64,000 nucleotides of DNA from Terebella lapidaria (taxonomy: Eukaryota; Annelida; Polychaeta; Terebellida; Terebellidae), in the NCBI GenBank assembly GCA_949152475.1, contig OX424561.1, positions 6,882,001 through 6,946,000 of the forward strand, given 5' to 3'. The position numbers and the translations under genes were made by a program. The notes below the pieces were generated by a model. It searched no databases. It was not told the origin of the DNA and worked only from the letters and a program-made list of their open reading frames with translations. This document shows, in pieces, positions 37,283 through 47,556 of this stretch (positions are counted from its first letter, which is position 1; every line of letters begins with the position of its first letter).

Positions 37283-38542
37283 AGGTGTGAAAATATATTT
37301 ATCTGGCGGCCGCCACTTAATTATCTGGCGGCCGCCACTTAATTATCTGGCGGCCGCCACTTAATTATCTGGCGGCCGCCACTTAATTATCCGGCGGCCG
37401 CCACATTATCATCCGGCGGCCGCCACTTAATTATCTGGCAGCCGCCACTTAATTATCTGGCGGCCGCCACTTAATTATCTGGCGGCCGCCACATAATTAT
37501 CTGGCGGCCGCCACATAATTATATGTAGGACGTGGCTTGAAATATGAGGAGATTCTTGTAAAGCAATATACATATAGCTAATTAGGCCCTAGTATCCAAA
37601 TAAAAGTCGTGACATACTGTATTAATGACTATACTGTTTTTAATGAGACAATGATATATTGGGTATTGTGGGGAGGGAGGGTTGGTTGTTGACATGCAAA
37701 TTATTCAACAAAACTTAACTTTCACACTTAGCATTATATAGGGGTCATCAATGAATTCATGTTATTTGTTGTGGCCATGGCAACTGGGCCCTCTGCAATT
37801 ATGGTTGCTACCATCGATATATAGGTTAAAGGAAACAAATAAAAACAGTGCATATTCGATGGTGGTGACAAATATTCGTCAAATTATCTTATTAATATTG
37901 TGTGTTCCTTCTTTTCTTAGTGTTTCTCCCCTATGGATTATGTATTGAAAGTTGCCCTATGGTCCATAATACCAATCAATGACATGAAAATATGTACACT
38001 TCATCCCCCAAACAAATATTCGTTAATTTTATTGAGGTATCTCGGGCCATATATGTTACAATATAAATCGGCATTGACCGATCAGAGATACTTTGCATGT
38101 TACTGACGCGCACCACTCCTATGGGATGCTGGTATTCAGAGAGGGGGGGGGGGGGGGGGGGAGAAGATTTTTTTTTAAATCCCGAGTTAGTAACTTGATA
38201 ATATCGACTTAGTATATCGATAATGTATCTCAAATAAAATCTAAATTTTATTTTATTTTAAAATGAATTTCTATGGATAGACCAAAATGCTGTGTTAAAG
38301 CACTAAATAAGTGGCGGCCGCCAGATAATTATGTGGCGGCCGCCAGATAATTAAGTGGCGGCCGCCAGATAATTAAGTGGCGGCCGCCAGATAATTATGT
38401 GGCGGCCGCCAGATAATTAAGTGGCGGCCGCCAGATAATTATGTGGCGGCCGCCAGATAACTAAGTGGCGGCTGCCAGATAATTAAGTGGCGGCCGCCAG
38501 ATAATTATGTGGCGGCCGCCACTTAAATATATTTTCACACCT
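37283..38542. mobile_element. Element whose inverted repeats are arrays of a NotI-containing 22-bp unit
   Basis: The perfect 19-bp ends are AGGTGTGAAAATATATTTA (37283-37301) and its complement (38524-38542). Just inside the left end is an array of ten 22-bp units (TGGCGGCCGCCACTTAATTA consensus core), 37302-37525. Just inside the right end is the same array inverted, 38310-38523, also ten units. Nine of ten units on each side keep GCGGCCGC (exceptions near 37437 and 38467). The 780-bp core is AT-rich with a G run at 38143-38162 and no gene. The arms could pair over about 235 bp. Confidence 0.88.
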
Positions 38543-38821
38543 GGCACTAACGGTCTTCCGTAGAAAATGCATCATGATCATATGTATATTCAATGGCAAT
38601 GCAGCGCTTGTGTTGTTGTGAGTTGTGTGTGCAGCCATAGTATTACCAGAAATTAAGAATAATTCAAGATTGACGACGTCAAAAGCATGAAAACTTCAAT
38701 AGGCCTACTGTACAGTAAAGACAAAGTGAATTCATTTTGTGAGTGTGAGTGTTGTTCAACTTCAATGTTGGTAGGCTAGATCTATCAGTCAATGAAAATG
38801 TCAAAACACAACACAACTTAC

Positions 38822-38904
38822 CCTTTCCGTCAACGGGAGCACTTTTTGTTTTCTTTTCAAGTTTGGTAGCGCCTGTTGACGGACTGGCATCATCTTGGTA
38901 ATCC
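38822..38904 (-). CDS. Possible orphan exon
   Basis: On the minus strand, a TATTTTAG acceptor precedes 83 bp open in one frame (DYQDDASPSTGATKLEKKTK...PVDGK) and a consensus donor GTAAGT follows. The composition (Lys/Ser/Thr-rich, charged) is exon-like and unlike the surrounding AT-rich DNA. No partner exons were found and no family is recognised, so it may be chance. Confidence 0.3.
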
Positions 38905-38969
38905 CTAAAATATGACAGATTCGTCCATAAAATGTATCCAGTCATCTGCAAGCATTCTCTCCTTTCCAA

Positions 38970-40205
38970 ACTTCAAACTTCAAAATGAGCAGCACCCACA
39001 GCGAGGGGGGGAATTAAAAATCTCTCGATGGAACACCAGTAGAGCCATAATGGACAAAACAGAAAATTTCAGATCTACACAAGCAGCTCAACAGACAAAT
39101 CATGGTCTGCTAAATATATTTGCAGTTAAATTATACATCACAAAAACCACACACAACCTTTTTATTAGTTATGACCTCTTATACATAAAATCCCCCTGTG
39201 AAATCGGACACAATTTATCTGTTTGTATGTTGACACTGAAACCCTGTCATAGATCAATGTATCATGGGCTGTGATTGGCTGAAGATTTCAAATTTAAGGT
39301 AAGGAGGCCTTGGAGGATATATTGACAGCTTTTTCATTTCAATCCAATTTATTACAACATCAACACATAGTACAAATTCACAATACATTCACAGCAATAT
39401 AGACATTGAAAGGGGATTGCAGGGAAGCTTATACATTTGCTATTCCCCAACTAAAAAAATAAAAGTTTTATTAAGCCTTCCCATATCCCACCCCAAAAGC
39501 CAAAAATAAACAAAAAACAAACCCAACAACAACAATATGGGGAAAAAAATATATATACTTTTATCACATGCAATGTTTTTTTGCCAATGGCATAAACCCA
39601 TGGCATAAATTTCATATTCAACACGTGTAATATAGCGTAACGTAACCATGGTAAAATAACGTAAATACATGGCCTTGCACGGAGCCAAGTCAAGTGCAAA
39701 ACTCGCCAAGAACGTTTATTTTTGCTCGCCAAGGCTCGCAAAAAGCAAACGTTCTTTGGCTCGTTTAATAAATTTGATATCAAATGGGCACTCATTTAAG
39801 ATCCTCTATATATACTGATACCGGTATAACATGATAATTAGACTACAAGTTATCGCTTACAGACCACAAACTGTACTGTACTACAAAAAAATACAAACTA
39901 CAAATTATCGCTCATTATCGCACTCCATCGTTTCCGTCCAATGGTGGGGGCAGTACCAGAATATTTCGATCTGGCACTCATGCTTTGTTTGCCGTGACAG
40001 CTGAAAATTGACATACCGTGCGATAAAATGCATATAACATTGCATTCTCGTGCTAGATCGGTTCATCTAGTACTCTGATCACCATTTACATGTAAGACTC
40101 GCCTGAAAGCTCGGCCTAGATTCGGTGACTAGAAGCTACTGGAGTGCTAGATAAACCGATCTATATAGCACCCCTGATAGCACTCGAAACAATGCCAATA
40201 ATATG
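38970..40205. other. Intergenic, no gene recognised
   Basis: The only structure is an imperfect hairpin near 39703-39764 (GCCAAGAACGTTT against AAACGTTCTTTGGC). Nothing coding was identified. Confidence 0.5.
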
Positions 40206-40728
40206 TACTCTGATTTTTCTAACTCGTGTTGTTTTCTTTGCTGATTGGCAGATTTCACCCGGGAGTGAAACAACAATTCTCTACTGAATTTTAGACTTTT
40301 ATCACGAAAGCTGAAAAAGCTGGGAATCTACCACAATGGTAAATTTAGCCCCATCATTTGATTTCTGGGTTCGCACACGATTTTATGTATTTGCTCGCTT
40401 TTGAAGCTGCACAATCCATCAAAATCGACATGTTTGTGTGGAAAACACCAATTATGTGTACTGATCCAAAATTGCAATAATACCTAAAATCCTGATGGAT
40501 GTATAAAAAAAAACACGTTCAAAACGATGAATATGCTGATATTCCCAAGATCCCGTTGAATAGGCTAATTTAATTGGGGTGGATTGCCAACTTCTTCAAT
40601 TTTCACGATAGAAGCCTGAAATTCGGTAGATAATTGTCGTTCAACTCCCAAGTGAAGGATGTTAAGTTAGAATACGATATCATTTAGCATCGCAAAAATA
40701 TCAACAAAAAACGGTGTAAACGAGAGTA
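40206..40728. mobile_element. TACTC...GAGTA inverted-repeat element, diverged copy
   Basis: The left end TACTCTGATTTTTCTAACTCG and right end ACGGTGTAAACGAGAGTA match the family at 48246 and 53590. The interior shares ATCCTGATGGATGTA and CAATTTTCACGATAGAAGCC. The TA flanks are not both preserved. Confidence 0.7.
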
Positions 40729-40935
40729 TGGATACAATAGTTTTGGTTGTATACCGTACTGTACTGTTCAAGTTATTTTCGAATTGAATTACATGCAATG
40801 ATGATGGTACATTTAAAATTGAACATCATAATTATAACACGACTGGCTGATGTCCTCGTGTGCACACTACAATTCTTTTGGAGAGGATGGACTTTGTCAG
40901 ACAACAATGGCCGGGAAAATATCTCTTTCCATACA

Positions 40936-40970
40936 ATAACCACGTGGTTATATTATAACCACATGGTTAT
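40936..40970. promoter_or_regulatory. Two adjacent 16-bp palindromes
   Basis: ATAACCACGTGGTTAT (40936-40951) is followed by ATAACCACATGGTTAT (40955-40970). The first contains a CACGTG E-box, and both contain AACCAC/GTGGTT Runt-type cores. There is no adjacent gene, so function is speculative. Confidence 0.4.
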
Positions 40971-41212
40971 TCGTATCATGCCTCATTATGCCCGGGGAAA
41001 TGACTTTTTTCCAGGCATTGCGGTCCTACAATGGCCATAGTCAAGAAGTAACCTGTATCAACAAAATTTGACGGTTTTTGAAGAATTGTCTTCGATCATT
41101 TGTCTCGGAGAAAAATTGTTAGGTTGCCTGTCAGACACACGATCTCGGGACAGACTGCCCTCGGTTGTGTGTCTGATAGCAATGTTGCACATACCCAGGA
41201 TCAAACCCTTAA

Positions 41213-42290
41213 AGGGTATATATCACGAAAATTGGATATTGCTTTTTGTTGTGTATGTGAAAGCACTATTTGAACCGAACAGAATGGTTTTTACAGCATA
41301 TTGATATCATGATTCCTTCCAAAGTTATGACACTTTAAACATGTACATATTTACAGAATCTGACAACAGAGTCTGACAGCTAATTAATATGCAAATGAGA
41401 TGTATGACGTCATTGACAGACTGTTTTTTAATTAGGCATTTTTAAATGGAATAATGAGACCGTTTGTATCCATATTTGTTCACCAAAACCCAATTTTTAT
41501 GCCTTTTAGTTAGAATAATCAGTGATTTCAAGGAATTCGCGGTTGCCATGGCTACCATTGGTCTGGCTGGGCCCTTAGCAACCATGGTTGCTAAGGTCAA
41601 TATCTAATTAAAAACAAGATATAGATGTATGAAACCATTTCAGACAATAGAGTAATGACAATATATTGAGGAATATATCATCAAAATGTCTGAACACAAC
41701 CCTTAGCAACCAATACAGGCTTGGGAAACCAGTAGTAATGGTACCATTCATTTGTAATGGCTCTGAACGTTGGTGATTCCTCAGGGCTGTATCGGTTGCT
41801 AAGATGTGTTTTTGAAGTATTTGTTGATCAATTCCACAAAATATAGTCACTACCCTGTTATCTAAAATGGTTTGATACTTACATATCATGTTTTAACTTG
41901 AATACCAGCCTTAGCAACCTGGTTGCTAAGGGCCAAATCAGCCCATTGGTTGCCATGACAACCAAAATTTATATACACTCACTGATTATTCCTACTAAAC
42001 GTTATATCTGATGAGTTTCGGTGACCAAATATGAGCTTAAATGCCTAATTGTGACATGTTAAATCGCCTATTTAAAAAGCAAGCTGTCAATGACGTCACA
42101 CATCTTATTTGCATATTAATTAGCCGACAGATTTTCCAAGACTGTCTGGAGAAATTTGCCGGATTTTCAATATTAAAATAGCTATAACTTTTTAACGACT
42201 CAAGATATCAACATTCTGTAAAGACTGTTCTACTCAGCTCAACGAGTGGCTTCAAATAAGCTGATGTCATATTTTCGTGATATATACCCT
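41213..42290. mobile_element. 1.08 kb inverted-repeat element with TTAA target duplication
   Basis: The ends are AGGGTATATATCACGAAAAT and its exact complement, each flanked by TTAA (41209-41212 and 42291-42294). A TTAA duplication is typical of piggyBac and Kolobok superfamilies. Inner arms are also inverted: ATGCAAAT (41389-41396) and TGACGTCA (41405-41412) face TGACGTCA (42091-42098) and ATTTGCAT (42107-42114). The centre has TTAGCAACC/GGTTGCTAA palindromes. No transposase frame is seen. Confidence 0.85.
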
Positions 42291-42849
42291 TTAAATACAT
42301 TGCTGTATTAAATGCTGCGTTCCATTCAAGTAGTGCAATAATAACAAAATGGTGATCACGAGTGGCAAGTGGTGCAGTACAAGTTCAAAGCGTTCCGTTA
42401 GCAAAACACGCACAAATTGCCATCAGGTGTTTATGAACAGAGAGTATAGAACAGAGAGGTTTCACTCTGCAAATTTCTATTGTCTACCATTTTGTCTCAT
42501 GGAGACCTGTAATCCTGGTGGCTGGATGCGGTGTTGTAGTTTGTCGTCCTCAGGGACGATTGTGAATTACGTCATTACGTTTTGCTAACATATTTTTTCA
42601 TTCATAAATTCATGTCGTAGTAATAATAGTACCACTTTCATTCATAAGGCGCATCCGTCCGCCAGGAGTGCCACCAGTTCAAAATACAAAATGGTGCCAG
42701 TGAAGTGACACCTCTCTGTTATGAGCAAACATAGATCTACATGTATAGGTGGCGATTTTGCTTTTTCACCTACTATTGTTGTTTTGGCCGCTTCAAGCTC
42801 ATGTGTCGCCTAGCGACGCACTGTCAATCCTCTTTCCACTATGCTGTAA

Positions 42850-43712
42850 CAATGGTCTGACGTCACGCCCTTGCTCTCGTGTGCTGGCAGCCCGTCTTAC
42901 TTACTCGGGAGTTATATCAGAGTAGTGAAGGTGGGAGGACGACGGCGGGCATGGCCATGTTCTCCACGTCCCCTTTTCCTGGCTAAGCAGGTCCACTAGG
43001 ACCCCGGGGGCAATTTCCAATCTGGGGCCCAGGAGGGGGCTACTTCGATCCGGGGACGTACACCCTGTGGAACGGTAGTCTCTTGTCACATCAGGCTACA
43101 TTACCGTGATGATGCAATGTCTGAGTTATGTATGTAATGTTTGACGCCCGCTACCTAAGGCGCAAGTGCCCCGTGCGGTGACACGATCACGGTGGGCGTC
43201 GTGATTACTGAACCTACAACCAGGTAACAGTCCGTCCAGACGAATCCGGCCATCATACATCACATCATAACACATCATAGACATACAAAATACATTATAC
43301 ATCAGTTATGGTAATGTAGCCCGTTGTGTGGAGCCTGAGACGCCATGGAAGTGGCGCCCCAGAACCCGCGCACGTGGGCGTATTGCTGACTGGCCTCGCC
43401 GACGGCACTGCCGCAGGGATAGAAAACAGGACAGCCCGACGGCCTGCCAGAGCCTGTGTCACACCATCCCAGGGTGAGAGGCTGGTGATCCACAGGGCGT
43501 GAGCCCCCGAGTCAGCACTGTCCATCGCAATCTGCAGCTATTGCATGGGCCCCCAATTGGAAATCGGGAAGGGGAATCGGAGCACATGGCCGTGCCCTTC
43601 GTCGTCTTCTCGCCTTGCTAGCTCTGAGACAACTCCGAGTAAGCAAAATGGGTTGGAAGTTTTTATACTGCCAGCACACGAGAGCAAGGGATAACGTAAG
43701 ACCATTGTTTCA
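42850..43712. mobile_element. GC-rich fold-back element
   Basis: The left arm CAATGGTCTGACGTCACGCC CTTGCTCTCGTGTGCTGGCAG is matched inverted by CTGCCAGCACACGAGAGCAAGG GATAACGTAAGACCATTG at the right end. A second pair further in (GGACGACG..GCATGGCCATG against CATGGCCGTGCCCTTCGTCG) is more diverged. The core is GC-rich compared with its neighbours. Open frames on both strands are not recognisable. Weak similarity of the inner arms to U1 snRNA was noticed but not accepted. Confidence 0.65.
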
Positions 43713-44124
43713 GTATAGTGGAGCGAGAGAAGGACGGTGGATTGCCTTGACAAGTCACAACACACGACCTTCGAACAGAAGCGGTCAAAACAAGAATACA
43801 CGTAGTATTAACAACCAAACTCCAACCGTGATCCTGGGGCGAAATCGCCACATGTGTGAAGGCTGGATTTGTGTATAGTGTATAGCCGGCTTTATGCAAT
43901 TGGGAATTCGAATTCACCATTAGTCGTATCGTGAATGGAACGGTTCTTCTTAATACTGAAAAACTCATGATCACTATTTGCACGACATGCAGGAATGGAA
44001 TGTAACATATATAGTCCACTGCTTTAAGTCTTTGAATATACAGGTCTTGATTAAGACATTAGCACTATCCCTGACTTGAATCAGTGCATTCTATAGATTT
44101 CTTGAATACAATGGGTGCGTTATT

Positions 44125-46096
44125 AACCCATTCTAACCTGACGTTGCATACAAGCATCGCCGATCAGGTACCTGACGTTGCTTGAATGCATCGCCGCTTA
44201 CGTACCTGACGATGCTTGTATGCAACGTGTGTGTGATTTCACTGTTGATGTGTACAAAACACACGAAATATTACAATAAACACTACGATCATTGCAGAAA
44301 AGTTTTTTGTTGACAGTGCGCCATATTTCTAAGTCGGTGCAGTGCGTATGCGCATTCGCATTACTCGCCAGTTATCAAGAATATCGCGGCAAATTGCGCA
44401 ATTCCCGCCAAATTTGCCAGCAAAATGACACCCGTTTCTCAGTTTGACACTCGCAAAAACGAAAGTTTGGTTGACTAGTTCTGTCTGATAAACTGACCTG
44501 TAACTTTATAGATTGGTTGCCAGATGTATATTGAAGTCCATGCATCTTATATTTTTGAGATATAAGTGAAGAAACAACATTTATTTGACCAAGTTTGTCA
44601 CAACAAAGCAGGACAACTTTGGTGTCAAAGCTGCCATGATCTGATGATGTCATAACACGGGCCCTGGAATCAGGATACAGAAATGGAAAATATGGTGTCC
44701 GAAAGAGGCCATTCAAAATGATTATAATTATATGTGGCAAAAAAAAAACTGTTGGGTTATTTCATCAATGAATAATTACAATTGACACTTGGTTGAAAGT
44801 GCACAACTATTCCTCACATTGGGGGAAGGAAATTCAGTCAAGTTGAATGTTGTCCTACATGAAGCAGGTTTTTAATGACACCTCACGGACTCCATAGGTT
44901 TCTGGGATCTGTTGGACGAATCCATTTATGGAAATCTGAGAGGGGGGTCTGGATTTTAATCTCATTTGCCAAGTTCGGAACAAAACGAAAGTTACTCGTT
45001 TGAAGCTTATACTACGATAAATTAAGGGTAATCATGATTGCTTGCTGCTTCATTCCAAGACAAATACAAATGTACTATAAAGTTGGGCATGCACATCACT
45101 TGTTAGCTATCATCACTATCCTGTACACCCCTGTTGGGAATAATGGGTTATCACAAGCCCCTGCAGAGTGGATACAGTGTTCAGGGAAATTCTAGCACTA
45201 GAACTGTATTTCAAACTTTACAATATGATGAGATCAGAAGCATACTGTGCACTTTGCAGCTTTGGCTGCTCTTATGTCACATATAGTAACTACAGTAACT
45301 ATTTGAATACAATTCATACTAGTACACTATGAAATATCTTATGAGATGTTATTTCTGATAAACAGATAAAGTGTGTTTCTACCAATTTATTGTAAGTGAT
45401 TTGTCATGAAGATTCCAGGATTTTGTGATGTAAAAATATGATGAAAAACTGGCGTTTTTGGGTATATCACCTTCTCGCACGCTGGTTGCCATGGCAACCA
45501 GTTTGTTGTTGGGGCATATTTAAAGATATAAAGTATGTTGAAGATGTATATTCATGTGTGTCTTACTTACTGCTGCATAAACTTACATTACACATTCCTA
45601 TGTACAGGATGACACAAGATATTAAAATCAAGAATTTGTATTCTGGCTATTGTTCAGATTATAATGTTTCGTCTGATGCTTATGATGTTTTTTGGCTATA
45701 TTGGCAGTAACATAGGAGAGCAGCATGTATTCATTAAATCCAAGTATAGAAAATAATTATATTCCATTGAAATGGGGTGTAACAATATTTAGACAGATAG
45801 AATATGATCAAATAGCTGAAAAAAAACATGATTTTGAGCTTTTTGGGTTGCCATGGCAACCAACATAAGGGGTGGGGGTCCATTTCAGTATTCAGTTTTG
45901 GAGAATGGGGTGTCGGGATCATGACCCATATAGGTTATGTGTGCTTGTACAAGAAATAAACAAGTTATAAACAAGTCAATTGATAAATGTCAATTTGCCC
46001 TGTGTCACTGAAATAACCCAGTTTCTGACAGATTGCAGTGAAGGATATGCAGGGTGTGGAGAGAGGCCTTGTAAAAAAGTCAGATTAGAATGGGTT
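44125..46096. mobile_element. About 2 kb inverted-repeat element (nested structure)
   Basis: The left end is AACCCATTCTAACCTGAC (44125-44142). The right end is its complement with one change (46079-46096). Just inside the left end is an 18-bp perfect inverted pair, CGTTGCATACAAGCATCG at 44142-44159 and 44210-44227. A second inverted pair (GGGTTATTTCA at about 44752 and TGAAATAACCC at about 46009) suggests either a nested element or a second arm. Two GGTTGCCATGGCAACC palindromes are at 45484-45499 and 45846-45861. No coding region was seen. Confidence 0.6.
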
Positions 46097-46299
46097 AAAG
46101 TGATCAAAGTAATCAAAAGGGAAAAAATGCTAAATCTGTTTTAAATACTTTAAAACGTCATTCAAATTGTGCAACACATGAAAATGTAGAATTGCGCAAC
46201 ATATGAAAATGTAAGAAGTAGTTTACCGTTCACTCATCTGACAAAAATTCCCTTTTCAAAAAATTTCCCACCTCTATCTTGAAAACTAGAAAAGGTCAG

Positions 46300-46870
46300 T
46301 AGCAATCTACCCCAATGTTAAATTTCAACTCAAACTCGAATTGCGAGTCTGGACACAATTTAGCATGTTATTTGATGTTAGAATTTACATAGTACATTGT
46401 AAAAACAATATTTCATTAGAATATATACGGCCTTTGTGTGTCTTCCAACTCAAACACTTCACAATTATATATACATGTATATTATCTTTGAACTTCTAGG
46501 TCCGCGTATGCTTTTATGCATTTTGTCGCTTTTGTAGCCAAGCAATCTCTACAAATCACCTTAAATTTTCTGTAGGATACTGCAATGTGTGTTCTGGTTG
46601 AAAATTACTGATTAATTCTATACTTCGAATCCTGATGGATGTAAACACGACCAAATCCTAGCATATAGGGTCAGATTCCAGATATCCCATTTTGGGCTGA
46701 AATTGACCATTGGGCCGGGGTAGATTGCATGCCAACTTTTTCTATTTTCGCGATAGAAGTCTGAAATCTGGTAGAAAATTGCCGTTTGACACCCATATGA
46801 AGTATACCATGTCATATACGATACTACTAAGCATCGCGAAATTATCAACAAAAACGGTGTAAATGAGTTT
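46300..46870. mobile_element. Diverged copy of the TACTC...GAGTA family
   Basis: It shares TAGATTGCATGCCAACTTTT, GCGATAGAAGTCTGAAATCT, GGTAGAAAATTGCCGTTTGA and AAAACGGTGTAAA with the complete copies. The left half is decayed. Confidence 0.65.
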
Positions 46871-47556
46871 CAAAAATCAGATTTATAGGTCGTTGACTTG
46901 GTATATAACCAACTGCGCTTCCCCTCTTTTTTCAAAAATTACATGTATGATGAATAGTCGTCCCCATATAGCTGCTATAACTATTTGTCTATAGAATCCA
47001 GTAATTTTCAAGAAAAAATATATCAGTGTATATAGCCTATAGATCTATATTTATGAAAAAAAAATGTATCAGTAATTTTTCTCCATTTAAAAAAAAATTG
47101 AACAATTTAGGCCAACTAGTGTCAGTAGTACGGAAAGCCGGTGGGTACATGGGAATTGGATATTGGGAATTCCATTTAGTACATGTCTCCACCGGTTTCA
47201 GTGTGTACGGAGTGTGTGCTGTGGGGGTTGTTTTTTTTCACACGATTTTTGTCTACTGAATATTCATGAGCTCAGTCGTATTTCCCGTGTGCTGCATGCT
47301 AGCTACAGCGGCCCTAGCGGAGGGACGGAACAACCAGATAACTCATTTTTACCATGATAACCAAGAAAAAATGGACCAATAACCATTGATGTTACATTTT
47401 GAAAACTGTGGATCTAGGAATCCCATATTGTGACCTTGACCTCAAATGTAAATATCAACACGTGCTCGACTGTGTTTACATTTAATTATTGGTGTTATCT
47501 GATAAACATGAACAGTTGATCAACATCAGTTATCAGGTGTATGAAGACAATATGCA

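Noticed and set aside
42901..43060. Resemblance of the fold-back arms to U1 snRNA (ACTTAC, GAAGGTGG, GCAATTTCC words)
   Set aside because: The matches are short, out of register in places, and the 5' end and stem-loop structure of U1 are not preserved.
43295..43525. GC-rich minus-strand open frame DSADSGAHALWITSLSPWDG
   Set aside because: It lies within the fold-back element, two other frames are also open because of base composition, and no homologue is recognised.
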